Below, in pieces: positions 17,431-24,795 of a stretch of DNA of 64,000 nucleotides. A program made the translations under genes and the position numbers. Origin of the DNA: JACCZX01 sp963801035 (lineage in GTDB: Bacteria > Pseudomonadota > Gammaproteobacteria > Burkholderiales > Burkholderiaceae_F); contig CAWDDF010000003.1 in the NCBI GenBank assembly GCA_963801035.1, positions 434,001 through 498,000 on the forward strand. The letters are read 5' to 3'. The notes under the pieces are model-generated. The model searched no databases, was not told the origin of the DNA, and saw only the letters and a program-made list of their open reading frames with translations. Positions within the stretch are counted from its first letter, which is position 1, and each line of letters begins with the position of its first letter.

Positions 17431-18636
17431 TCATTCTGTCTTCAGCTCACCCGCGGCGTACGTGCCTTCAGCCGGCATCGCGATGGCAAAGTTCACCGTC
17501 ACGTTCGGGCTGACGAAATGAACGCCATCCGCATCGTTCGCGGTGGTGAAGTACTTCGGATACGCTCCCGGCCGTGTGTCGCCAATGACGTTAAGGACGA
17601 AGCCACTTCCGGCCGCGCTTTCCGGTATGCCCGGTGCAGCACTTACGCATCCGGCCGCGCCGCCTGCGCCCGTCACCAGGTTCGGATCGAACGTTGCAAC
17701 CGCGATGTTGATTGCGTCAGTGACCGTAGTCAGGCTTGCCGAAGCAGCGCCAGCGGCGTTGGCAACCGTGATCGTGTAACGCACGATCGCCCCCGGGATG
17801 TTCTTCGGGTTGGTCACGCTATTGAACGGATCGCAGACCAGCGACGCGACCTTGGTTACCGTCAGTGCTGACGTCACAACGCGGTACGCGCTGCGTGCCG
17901 AATGTGCTGCATCGCGTGCAGGACCGTCATCGGTTCCCGCAGCATCGCCGAACACGATGTCTACGCCGGCTGTATTGGTCGGCGCCTCAGTCAGCGCTCC
18001 GCCTAGCCCTCCCGCACCGCCCGCTCTTGCAGTCGCGATCAGTCCTACGACGGAGTGAGCGCTTTGGGGCGCGCCGACGGGAATGTCGCAGACCACATAC
18101 ACAGTGCGTGTCGCATCTGCAGCCAGCTCGTCGATGAACGTCGCGGTGTCGGCTCCCGACTGATAACCGACGGTGGCACCGCTCTCGAGGAATTGCGAGC
18201 AAGCGCCGGTGTTGGCGTTGTCGGTACCGAACTGCACCTGACCAGCGGCGGCTTGGGCCGATGTCAACGCAAAGTCCTGCACTGTGTTGCCAGTATTGGT
18301 GACGGTAAAAGTCGTCACCTGTGCCAATGCGCCTGGCGCCACCTGGACGAATGCTGTGTCCGTGGTGGCAACAGTTACGTTGACTCGGTTGTCAACGACA
18401 AACGTTGTCGCCGTTCCTGCGCCCGACGTGTTGCCAGTGGGGGACGACCCGATTGCAGGCTGAGCTGTGCCACCCACCGAGTAGTTCAGCGTGGACAGGT
18501 TGTTGATGGGCGTACCTGAAGCTGTGCCGGCGGCATGGACCGTGCCGGTGCCGATCGCTGCGCTCATCGCAATGACGAGTGCCGCGATGCCCGATCTAAG
18601 ACGGGCCGGCGGGCGTTTTAACTTGCTGCTTTTCAT
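17431..18636 (-). CDS. Secreted DUF11-type protein, 3' end frameshifted
   Basis: The start at 18636 is supported by AGGAG 9 bp upstream. It gives a signal peptide (ALVIAMSAAIGTGTVHA) followed by about 370 residues of Thr/Ala/Gly-rich beta units, including LTVTKVASLVCDPFNSVTNP and IVRYTITVANAAGAASA, a DUF11 repeat. The frame stops in GELKTE. Skipping base 17433 continues it as ESVVVSFNVTIL and stops at 17394, matching how its cluster relatives end in short alternating-hydrophobic strands. The original protein was therefore probably 413 residues. A 180-bp leader with GC-rich stem-loops separates it from the gene upstream. Confidence 0.8.
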   Translation of the reverse strand: MKSSKLKRPPARLRSGIAALVIAMSAAIGTGTVHAAGTASGTPINNLSTLNYSVGGTAQPAIGSSPTGNTSGAGTATTFVVDNRVNVTVATTDTAFVQVAPGALAQVTTFTVTNTGNTVQDFALTSAQAAAGQVQFGTDNANTGACSQFLESGATVGYQSGADTATFIDELAADATRTVYVVCDIPVGAPQSAHSVVGLIATARAGGAGGLGGALTEAPTNTAGVDIVFGDAAGTDDGPARDAAHSARSAYRVVTSALTVTKVASLVCDPFNSVTNPKNIPGAIVRYTITVANAAGAASASLTTVTDAINIAVATFDPNLVTGAGGAAGCVSAAPGIPESAAGSGFVLNVIGDTRPGAYPKYFTTANDADGVHFVSPNVTVNFAIAMPAEGTYAAGELKTE

Positions 18637-18816
18637 GATGCTTCTCCTATGTGAAACGTAAAGTGAAGAAACGTGGAAACTGAAACTGCGACATCGAAAA
18701 TCAGACTGAGAATCAGGCGGTGGACCGGGACCCGATGGCCGCCCGCGCTGCAAGCGCGGCGGTCGCCACCATGACGGGTACAAATGGATACGAAGCGAGA
18801 TGACGTTCATCGCGAA

Positions 18817-19302
18817 TTACTTGACCACTGCGCGGAATCCAGCCGTGCCTGTCTTCGCAGGTGCGAGATCGCCGCGATAGGTCCAGCGGATGTGCGTGTA
18901 GTCAGTAGGAAGTGCGGGGCGCTCGCGCCCTTCGGGCGTCTTGACTCTGAGCTTGTCGGCAGTGGCGTACGTCTTGCCGCCATCGATCGAGAACGTTACG
19001 TCGGTGTTCTCACCGAACGTGCTGCCGCCAACGAACGTCGTGTTGGCAGGCACCGGATTGGTGATGGCGATGTTGCCGGCCGGCTTCGCGCCTTGATTCG
19101 TGAATGTCGTCGTGTAGATGACTTCAGTTCCGGGTGTCGCCTTGTCCAGCGGCACACGCTTTTTCTCGACGACCCCCTGTGCGTTCTTGACTTCGATCTC
19201 GGTCTCGGCGACGTTCTTCACCAAGATCGGGTTCTGCTGCGCAATGGCAGATGTGACAGCAAGTTGAAAAGCGATTGCAATGACGATGAACAAAGTACGC
19301 AT
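18817..19302 (-). CDS. Small secreted DUF11-type protein
   Basis: The 161-residue protein has a signal peptide ending at AIAQQ and one DUF11-like beta domain (PGTEVIYTTTFTNQGAKPAG and NPVPANTTFVGGST). It is the second gene of the DUF11 locus, 27 bp after the first. It differs from its neighbours by being charged and short and by lacking the Ala/Gly/Thr-rich region. It could be an accessory or anchor subunit of a surface structure formed by the larger proteins; that is inference. Confidence 0.82.
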   Translation of the reverse strand: MRTLFIVIAIAFQLAVTSAIAQQNPILVKNVAETEIEVKNAQGVVEKKRVPLDKATPGTEVIYTTTFTNQGAKPAGNIAITNPVPANTTFVGGSTFGENTDVTFSIDGGKTYATADKLRVKTPEGRERPALPTDYTHIRWTYRGDLAPAKTGTAGFRAVVK

Positions 19303-19329
19303 GATTGATCCCCTTTTGCCGGTTGATGC

Positions 19330-20328
19330 TCAGTTGATGACAACGCGAAACTCGATGGTGTGATTGATGGGTGCTGCGGTATTGCCAAAGCGGACTTTCA
19401 CAGCGCCGCCCGCAAACTCAGCGCTGTCCGCATCGACGACATCGGTGCGAGCCGTGCCGTTGACGGTGATGCTGTTGTTGACGTAGGTCGTGTTCGCGGG
19501 CAGCGGGTCGTCGAGCGCGAGGTTGTCCGCGGTGCCGCTGCCGTTCACTGAAAGCACGATGCGATACGTGACGATCGAGCCTGTTCGCACGCTCGTGCCG
19601 CCAGACGGATCGACAACGCTGAGGACAGACTTGGCGACAACGACTGCCACCCCGCTGACGACGTAGCCGCCGGTTTGGCGCGCTTGAGCGCGTGTGGCGC
19701 CGACGACTGCATCGACACCGCCCTGACCCAAACCGGCGAGCGTGGTGCCGGGCGCCGCACCCGCCGCACCGGGCGTCAGTGCGGAGACAGTCAACTCGAC
19801 GCGGCCGACGTTGCCCGTGGCTAGCGCAGCTGGTGTGTTGCTGACAACGTAAACAATGCGGCTCGCATCGGCGGCGAGCGCTGGGTCGTTGGTGCCCGCA
19901 ACGTAAAGGGTATCGGCGTTCGGCCCCGAAGACTGGAAGCCAGGCTGCAAACCGTTTTCGAGAAAGACCGCGCCAGCGGCGCCGTTTGAGGGATCGAAGT
20001 TATCGCCCGCAATAGCGTTGTTGCGAGCAAGCGAAAACGTTTCGGAACCGTTGCCGGTGTTGGCAACGAGGAACGTGAGCGCGCGGTTGCTGTCCGGCGA
20101 GCCAGACGGGACGTTCGCTGCGTCCTGCCAAACCAGCGTGACGTTGATCAGCTCGGCGACGGTGAAGGCGGCTGGCGGAGTAGTCGCGCTCTGCTGCGGG
20201 CCACCGCCGATGGAGTACGTGACTGTGGCGGTGCTCTGGACGACTGTGCCGGCAGCTGTTCCTGCGGCATTGACCGCACTCGGCACTGCGCAAAAGATGC
20301 CAATCCACAACACCAACTTTCGCAACAC
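19330..20328 (-). CDS. Secreted DUF11-type protein, first gene of the locus
   Basis: The 332-residue protein has a signal peptide ending at AVNAAG. A beta-rich N-terminal domain begins TATVTYSIGGGPQQSATT, similar to the start of the protein at 17431-18636. A C-terminal DUF11 unit follows (VAKSVLSVVDPSGGTSVRTG, LDDPLPANTTYVNNSI), and the end is EFRVVIN. The two N-terminal domains look paralogous, so the locus probably grew by duplication. It is the promoter-proximal gene of a same-strand run of five or six genes reaching 11304. Role unknown; an envelope or surface location is inferred from the signal and repeats. Confidence 0.83.
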   Translation of the reverse strand: MLRKLVLWIGIFCAVPSAVNAAGTAAGTVVQSTATVTYSIGGGPQQSATTPPAAFTVAELINVTLVWQDAANVPSGSPDSNRALTFLVANTGNGSETFSLARNNAIAGDNFDPSNGAAGAVFLENGLQPGFQSSGPNADTLYVAGTNDPALAADASRIVYVVSNTPAALATGNVGRVELTVSALTPGAAGAAPGTTLAGLGQGGVDAVVGATRAQARQTGGYVVSGVAVVVAKSVLSVVDPSGGTSVRTGSIVTYRIVLSVNGSGTADNLALDDPLPANTTYVNNSITVNGTARTDVVDADSAEFAGGAVKVRFGNTAAPINHTIEFRVVIN

Positions 20329-20710
20329 AAAAGCCTCTCATCGTGATCCCGACAACGAGCACGTTCACGTACCGGATACGCGCGATATTCTCGAGAGAGA
20401 GGGGCGTGTTTGAAGCAAGGTTAAGTGGGACATTTGCTCGAGATTCAAGAGCGAAATGACCGCTTTTTCTACGCGGTGCGTAGGAGTTTTGCCGACATCA
20501 TCAAGCTCGTCGGTTACGGCTTACCGCCGATCAGAACGCGCACGAATTACGCTGTAGAAGTGCGCCTTCTTTTTGCTTAACGGCAGCGTGCGTACGGCGT
20601 GTGCCGCCGGTTAACGAGCTCCGCGGCAGCCGTTATTGCCAGGGCTTCTGGAGGAGGAAAGCTTCAGTAACCGACGCTCCGCATCATGGACGCGATCCGG
20701 TTCAACGGAG
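20329..20710. other. 382-bp intergenic region upstream of the DUF11 locus
   Basis: No convincing gene is seen. It must hold the DUF11-locus promoter on the minus strand, and it lies after the stop of the CYTH-CHAD gene. An unusual purine stretch (GAGAGAGAGGGG) is at 20392-20403. No clear terminator or consensus promoter could be assigned. Confidence 0.5.
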
Positions 20711-22165
20711 TCAAACCACGTCGCGGCCGACCTTTTGAGTCGATTTGATTTCGACAATTGCGGCAAGACGGCCTTCGCAACCGACTGCATCGTTCAACTG
20801 CCCCAGCACGTCCTGCAATTCGGCCAGCGCTTCGACGTAGCCCTCGGTTGTAGTCTTAGGTAGAACAACGGCGAACAAATCAAGCGCATAGCGCAAGCGC
20901 TTCGCAAGAATTCGCACTCGATGTCGCTGCGGTGGCGACAGCGCCGCAAAAAAACGCGCTTGCTTGAATAATTTCTTCGCCGCACCTTTTAACGCAGGAG
21001 CCGCCGCGTCGACAAACAACGCGCTGCCTGCAGGCACCGGGGTCATGCACCATTTTTCACCGTTGAGTATGAGTTCTGCGTAGCGTGACGACCGAGCCGC
21101 TTTGCGAATGCTCGCGTGCGCCTGCCGGCTCTTCAAATTGGCTTTCGCAACGAGCAGCTTCAGGTCATCGGCACCGATCGAGTCCCTCAGCGATGGCAGC
21201 GTTTCGCCGGCGATCACGTCCCAGTCACGCGCGGCGCCGAGAACGTGCGCGAACCATCGCAGCTCGTCGCTGAGTCCTTGCGGCACATCACGCTCTTCGC
21301 CGTCAAATAGTCGTATCGCGGAGCGCACGCGGCGCAACGCAACGCGAGCCTGGTGGACATACTCAGGATCGTCATGACGGAGCAACAACTCGATATTGGC
21401 CATCAGCACTGCAAGGCCGTGTGCGATCACTGCTCGCAGCACGCTCCCCGTGCTCGATCGGTTAGTCAAGTTCTTGACGAACCCTTTTGCCGACGCCTTG
21501 ATTGCGGGTGGGCGCTGTTGCGATGCGAGCTGATACCCGCGCTCGGCCTTGCTCCGTACGACAGGCGTCATTGCTGGTGACTTTTCACCGTCCGTCTTCA
21601 CCAGCTCGAGCGCCAACTCGATCAGTGCCAGCGGGTCGCCACGCTTCAGTTCAAGTTCCACTTCACAGATGGGTTCCTGCAGCGATCGGCCGTCATGCTC
21701 GACACTGATCTCACCAATGTCGAGAGCCACTTCGATCACGGCACCGCTACGCTCGACGTTCCACAGCGCGCGTCGCACTCGAGTGGTGAATACAGCCTTT
21801 AACTCTGGGGGCGTCTTCTGTTTGGTCAGCAGCGTCGGCAGCGGCGAGTCGTCCAGGCGCGCAAGATCGAGTCTGCCTTGTCCACTCACCACCCGTGCAG
21901 GAGTTTCCCACTCGCCGCGACGGGCAACCGTGCCGCTGCTTTCGGAGTCGGCTTTCAGTGTCTGAACCCACCGCCGGCCAACCTGGCGCACGCGCAGCGA
22001 CATCCGATGGCGTCGCAGCAGTAGATCGCGGGTGTCGTAATAGACATTGTCGATGTCTACTTCTGAACACGCCGACTGTGACAGGGCAGCGCTCTGCCTT
22101 ACCCGATCGACATCTGCTGCAGCCAGCTGAAGCTTGAGTTCTGTTTCGGTCGGCGGGGCCGGCAT
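20711..22165 (-). CDS. CYTH and CHAD domain-containing protein
   Basis: The 484-residue protein has an N-terminal CYTH triphosphate tunnel domain (about 1-200, with the TETELKLQL signature of acidic and basic tunnel residues). A C-terminal CHAD helical domain follows (about 230-470), with the conserved histidine segments YVHQARVALRRVRSAIRLF and RVRILAKRLRYALD. Such proteins hydrolyse inorganic triphosphate, and the CHAD domain binds polyphosphate, so a role in polyphosphate handling in the cytosol is likely. Length is normal for the fused family. The stop is followed by the long gap before the DUF11 locus; no operon partner is seen. Confidence 0.92.
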   Translation of the reverse strand: MPAPPTETELKLQLAAADVDRVRQSAALSQSACSEVDIDNVYYDTRDLLLRRHRMSLRVRQVGRRWVQTLKADSESSGTVARRGEWETPARVVSGQGRLDLARLDDSPLPTLLTKQKTPPELKAVFTTRVRRALWNVERSGAVIEVALDIGEISVEHDGRSLQEPICEVELELKRGDPLALIELALELVKTDGEKSPAMTPVVRSKAERGYQLASQQRPPAIKASAKGFVKNLTNRSSTGSVLRAVIAHGLAVLMANIELLLRHDDPEYVHQARVALRRVRSAIRLFDGEERDVPQGLSDELRWFAHVLGAARDWDVIAGETLPSLRDSIGADDLKLLVAKANLKSRQAHASIRKAARSSRYAELILNGEKWCMTPVPAGSALFVDAAAPALKGAAKKLFKQARFFAALSPPQRHRVRILAKRLRYALDLFAVVLPKTTTEGYVEALAELQDVLGQLNDAVGCEGRLAAIVEIKSTQKVGRDVV

Positions 22166-22405
22166 GGCGTCGAAGGGAAAGCAAAGGCGTCGGCAAGTTT
22201 ACCGAGCAGGCCGAACCGTTATGACATTGCCCCGCAAGAGCACTCCTCACCTAACGGCCCCCTCGCGGGGCGCCGCTCGGCCGGCTACGTGCGCTCGGAG
22301 ATCGCCTTCAAGATTTTCAGCCCAGGTTCGAAATCGTGACCGACCAGCCTATCCATTCCACCGATCAGTAGCAGCCGGCAAATCCTGTCGGGTGCCGCCG
22401 AGGCG

Positions 22406-22513
22406 TCAACCGAGCGCTGAACGTTGAACGTTGACGGCAAAATGAGTCCAATGTCCCAGTAGCAGCACGACGATTGCTACAAGCGCCAATGCAATTCGTT
22501 TCACCCATCGCAT
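22406..22513 (-). CDS. Possible small membrane protein
   Basis: A 35-codon frame starts at ATG 22513 with a very good GGAGGT site 6 bp upstream. It encodes one transmembrane helix (IALALVAIVVLLLG) after a basic N-terminus, and stops at 22406. One-base slippage after about 22418 would extend it by some 40 residues to 22285 (CRLLLIGGMDRLVG and onwards), so it may be another frameshifted gene. It occupies part of the 400-bp gap between the CYTH-CHAD gene and the lipoprotein gene; the rest of that gap shows nothing else. No family recognised. Confidence 0.4.
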   Translation of the reverse strand: MRWVKRIALALVAIVVLLLGHWTHFAVNVQRSALG

Positions 22514-22568
22514 TGCGGCACCTCCGTCGTGAGATCAACGAGCCTAGCGCTCTTGAAGGAGTTGTGTG

Positions 22569-23066
22569 ATGAGTCCACTTAAAACAGTCTTGTTCGCTGC
22601 CGCGGTTTCCGCGCTGGCGGCGTGTGCAACCCCAGCTTCACTGGCGCCCGGAACGACGCTCGATGAAGCGCGCGCGAAGCTCGGCAATCCAACGGGCCGC
22701 TATTCACTCCCGGGTGGCGGCACTCGTCTGCAGTATTCGAATCAGCCATTTGATCAATCGGTATGGAACGCCAATTTCGACGAGAAAGGGCGGTTAGCGA
22801 ATGTTGAGCAGATGATGACCGACGCTGCATTCGCTCGGGTGCGGTCGGGCAAAGACACGGGCGAGGATGTACTCCGCGACTTTGGCCGGCCTGCGGAGAC
22901 GTTTTATTACCGACTGCGCGACGAAAGCGCCTGGATGTACCGCTATTACACGTACGGCGGGTTCAAGGCGGCGATGTTCGTATATTTCGATCCGTCCGGA
23001 GTCGTCAAGCGGACCGAAACCGGGCTGGACCCGTGGGCCATACGAGACGGCGGCCGCAACGACTAG
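22569..23066 (+). CDS. Lipoprotein, SmpA/BamE-like small envelope protein
   Basis: The 165-residue protein begins with a lipoprotein signal (SALAAC lipobox). It then has a repeated pattern of short beta-alpha units, with TTLDEARAKLGNPTGRYSLP near the front and DTGEDVLRDFGRPAETFYY later. These are reminiscent of the SmpA/OmlA fold, where the phrase before LGxP is conserved. ATG 22569 was preferred over GTG 22566 because GAAGGAG lies at good distance. It is likely anchored in the outer membrane. The exact family is uncertain and no partner lies beside it. Confidence 0.8.
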   Translation: MSPLKTVLFAAAVSALAACATPASLAPGTTLDEARAKLGNPTGRYSLPGGGTRLQYSNQPFDQSVWNANFDEKGRLANVEQMMTDAAFARVRSGKDTGEDVLRDFGRPAETFYYRLRDESAWMYRYYTYGGFKAAMFVYFDPSGVVKRTETGLDPWAIRDGGRND

Positions 23067-23117
23067 CTTTTTTACGACGATGGCTTTGCGCTACCTCGTG
23101 GCACAATTCGTGCCGCG

Positions 23118-23699
23118 ATGTTGTACGGGTCCGATATCACCGCCAAGATTTTGGTCATCGATTCCCACGGCCAACCGGTTCGCTGGGCGTTGATGCAACG
23201 TGCTGCGCGTTATTACGCGGCGGGCAAAGTCATCACCGAGCTAGGAGAGAATCTTTTCGGGATGGCAGGCGGCATACAGGAGGCCACTGGCGAGCGCTCA
23301 GAGTTCGTCACCAGCTCCATCGTCATGATCCGCGGCCGGCATCGTATTCCATTCGGGCATGCGCACGTCGGTTTGACGAAGCACCGGCTGTTCGTACGCG
23401 ACCGTCAGATCTGCGCGTACTGCACGAATCGTTTTGCCGAGACCGATCTGACGGTTGAGCACATCGTGCCCGTGTCTCGTGGCGGCCGCCACGAATGGAC
23501 CAACGTCGTCACCGCCTGCCGTTCATGCAACACACGCAAGGGTAATCGACGCCCTGAAGAAGCCAATATGCCGCTCGGTTATGTGCCGTATGCGGTATGT
23601 CGCAACGAGGGCTTTATTCTGAGCAACCGTCGCATCCTCGCGGACCAGATGACGTTTCTGCAGGCTTCGCTGCCGCGGTATTCGCGCTGGGCGCAGTGA
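23118..23699 (+). CDS. HNH endonuclease family protein
   Basis: The 193-residue protein has a C-terminal HNH nuclease module. CAYCTNRF and CRSCN supply the zinc-binding CxxC pairs, and VEHIVPVSRGG followed by WTNVVTACRSCNTRKGN is the HNH core. The N-terminal 90 residues (ILVIDSHGQPVRWALMQRAA) recall a conserved bacterial family of unknown purpose often annotated simply as HNH endonuclease. No toxin-antitoxin or restriction partner is adjacent. No clear ribosome site was seen before the ATG. Chromosomal housekeeping is as likely as defence. Confidence 0.88.
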   Translation: MLYGSDITAKILVIDSHGQPVRWALMQRAARYYAAGKVITELGENLFGMAGGIQEATGERSEFVTSSIVMIRGRHRIPFGHAHVGLTKHRLFVRDRQICAYCTNRFAETDLTVEHIVPVSRGGRHEWTNVVTACRSCNTRKGNRRPEEANMPLGYVPYAVCRNEGFILSNRRILADQMTFLQASLPRYSRWAQ

Positions 23700-23820
23700 T
23701 GCGGCCTGCCGGGTTGTCGAATTCTCTGCTCGCAACAGCCTGATCTTTCCATTCAAGTCGTAGCGTCGCTGCAACTATTGTTCGCCCATAGACCGAAAGA
23801 TCGGTCGCATGGAGAACAAG

Positions 23821-24090
23821 ATGACTTCGCAGTGGCAGCTCGAGATCGATGACACGGAACAACCGACGAAAACGTCGCGCGGTTTTCCGGCGCGCATCGC
23901 CGCGGCCATTGCGATCCTCGCCGCGCTGACGTTCGTGGACGCAACTCCGCAATTGATTTTGGGCCCCAGCGCGACGGAACAACCGTGGGCCGAGCGAACC
24001 ATGCCATCGGCATGCGGAGCGGAAGCCGTAGCTCGCGCACAGCGCGAAGTTCTAGGCATCCGTCCACCGAGCCCGGCCGAAATCGCCTGA
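23821..24090 (+). CDS. Small hypothetical membrane protein
   Basis: The 89-residue protein starts at ATG 23821, chosen because GGAG lies 9 bp upstream (an ATG at 23809 is also in frame). It has a polar N-terminal region, one hydrophobic segment (ARIAAAIAILAALTFV) and a Pro-rich tail with a single cysteine. It is followed 15 bp later by a strong hairpin terminator. No family recognised; codon use looks like the neighbours. Confidence 0.6.
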   Translation: MTSQWQLEIDDTEQPTKTSRGFPARIAAAIAILAALTFVDATPQLILGPSATEQPWAERTMPSACGAEAVARAQREVLGIRPPSPAEIA

Positions 24091-24105
24091 ACGGTCCGGA
24101 AAAGA

Positions 24106-24131
24106 CAAAGGCCACGCGCGCGTGGCCTTTG
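24106..24131. terminator. Bidirectional Rho-independent terminator
   Basis: A 26-bp perfect palindrome centred on GCGC (arm CAAAGGCCACGCG) has A-rich sequence on the left and TTTGTTT on the right. It lies between the convergent small membrane gene and the SWIB gene and can serve both. Confidence 0.85.
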
Positions 24132-24155
24132 TTTCGTGCGAAAGCGCTAACGCGC

Positions 24156-24539
24156 TTACTTCAGATGCTTGCTGACGTACTTGGTGAGCTCAAACATCGA
24201 CGCTTGAGCTTTGCCGAACAGAGCGCGCAGCTTCTCATCCGCATTGATCATGCGGCGATTGGCTTTGTCTTGCAGGTTGTTCTTCTTGATGTACTTCCAA
24301 ATCTGGCTGGTGACTTCGGTGCGCGGCATCGGGATCGAGCCGATGATCGCCGCCAGCGGGCCGGTGGGCATCATCGGCTTCATGAATGCCGCGTTCGGCT
24401 TACGCGCGGTTTTCTTCTTTGCAGCTTTCTTGGCCGGCGCTCTTTTGACCGACTTCTTGGCTACTTTCTTGCTGGCTTTTTTAGCCGTCGACTTCTTGGC
24501 TGATTTCTTTCCCGCTTTCTTCGCCTTCTTCATTGCCAT
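24156..24539 (-). CDS. SWIB/MDM2-domain protein with lysine-rich histone-H1-like tail
   Basis: The 127-residue protein has a 48-residue N-terminal tail almost wholly of Lys/Ala/Ser/Thr (repeats of AKK type), followed by a SWIB domain (about 52-127; SQIWKYIKKNNLQDKANRRM, FELTKYVSKHL). Such proteins occur in Chlamydia and many Betaproteobacteria; the tail resembles bacterial histone-H1-like DNA-binding tails. AAGGAGA sits before the ATG. It probably binds nucleic acid, and a role in nucleoid organisation or transcription is inferred. It is a single-gene unit with its own terminator. Confidence 0.92.
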   Translation of the reverse strand: MAMKKAKKAGKKSAKKSTAKKASKKVAKKSVKRAPAKKAAKKKTARKPNAAFMKPMMPTGPLAAIIGSIPMPRTEVTSQIWKYIKKNNLQDKANRRMINADEKLRALFGKAQASMFELTKYVSKHLK

Positions 24540-24795
24540 TACTTTTCTCCTTCTCGGGGTTGGTCACAGCGACAGGGTTCTCAATCCGGATTGCCAGAGA
24601 GCGCTCTCGTTGCGTGACGCGATCCTAAGCGAATCGGAGTGAAATACAAGAGGAAAAAGACGATTTTCAGAGGGGAATTGCATGTCAGCAACGCGATTTT
24701 CCCTCTCAGAACGGTTGATGATGCGTGCTACCCGCACGACAGCTATACAAGAAATAGGCGATACACGCTGATTCACACAACATCTTGTATGGAAT

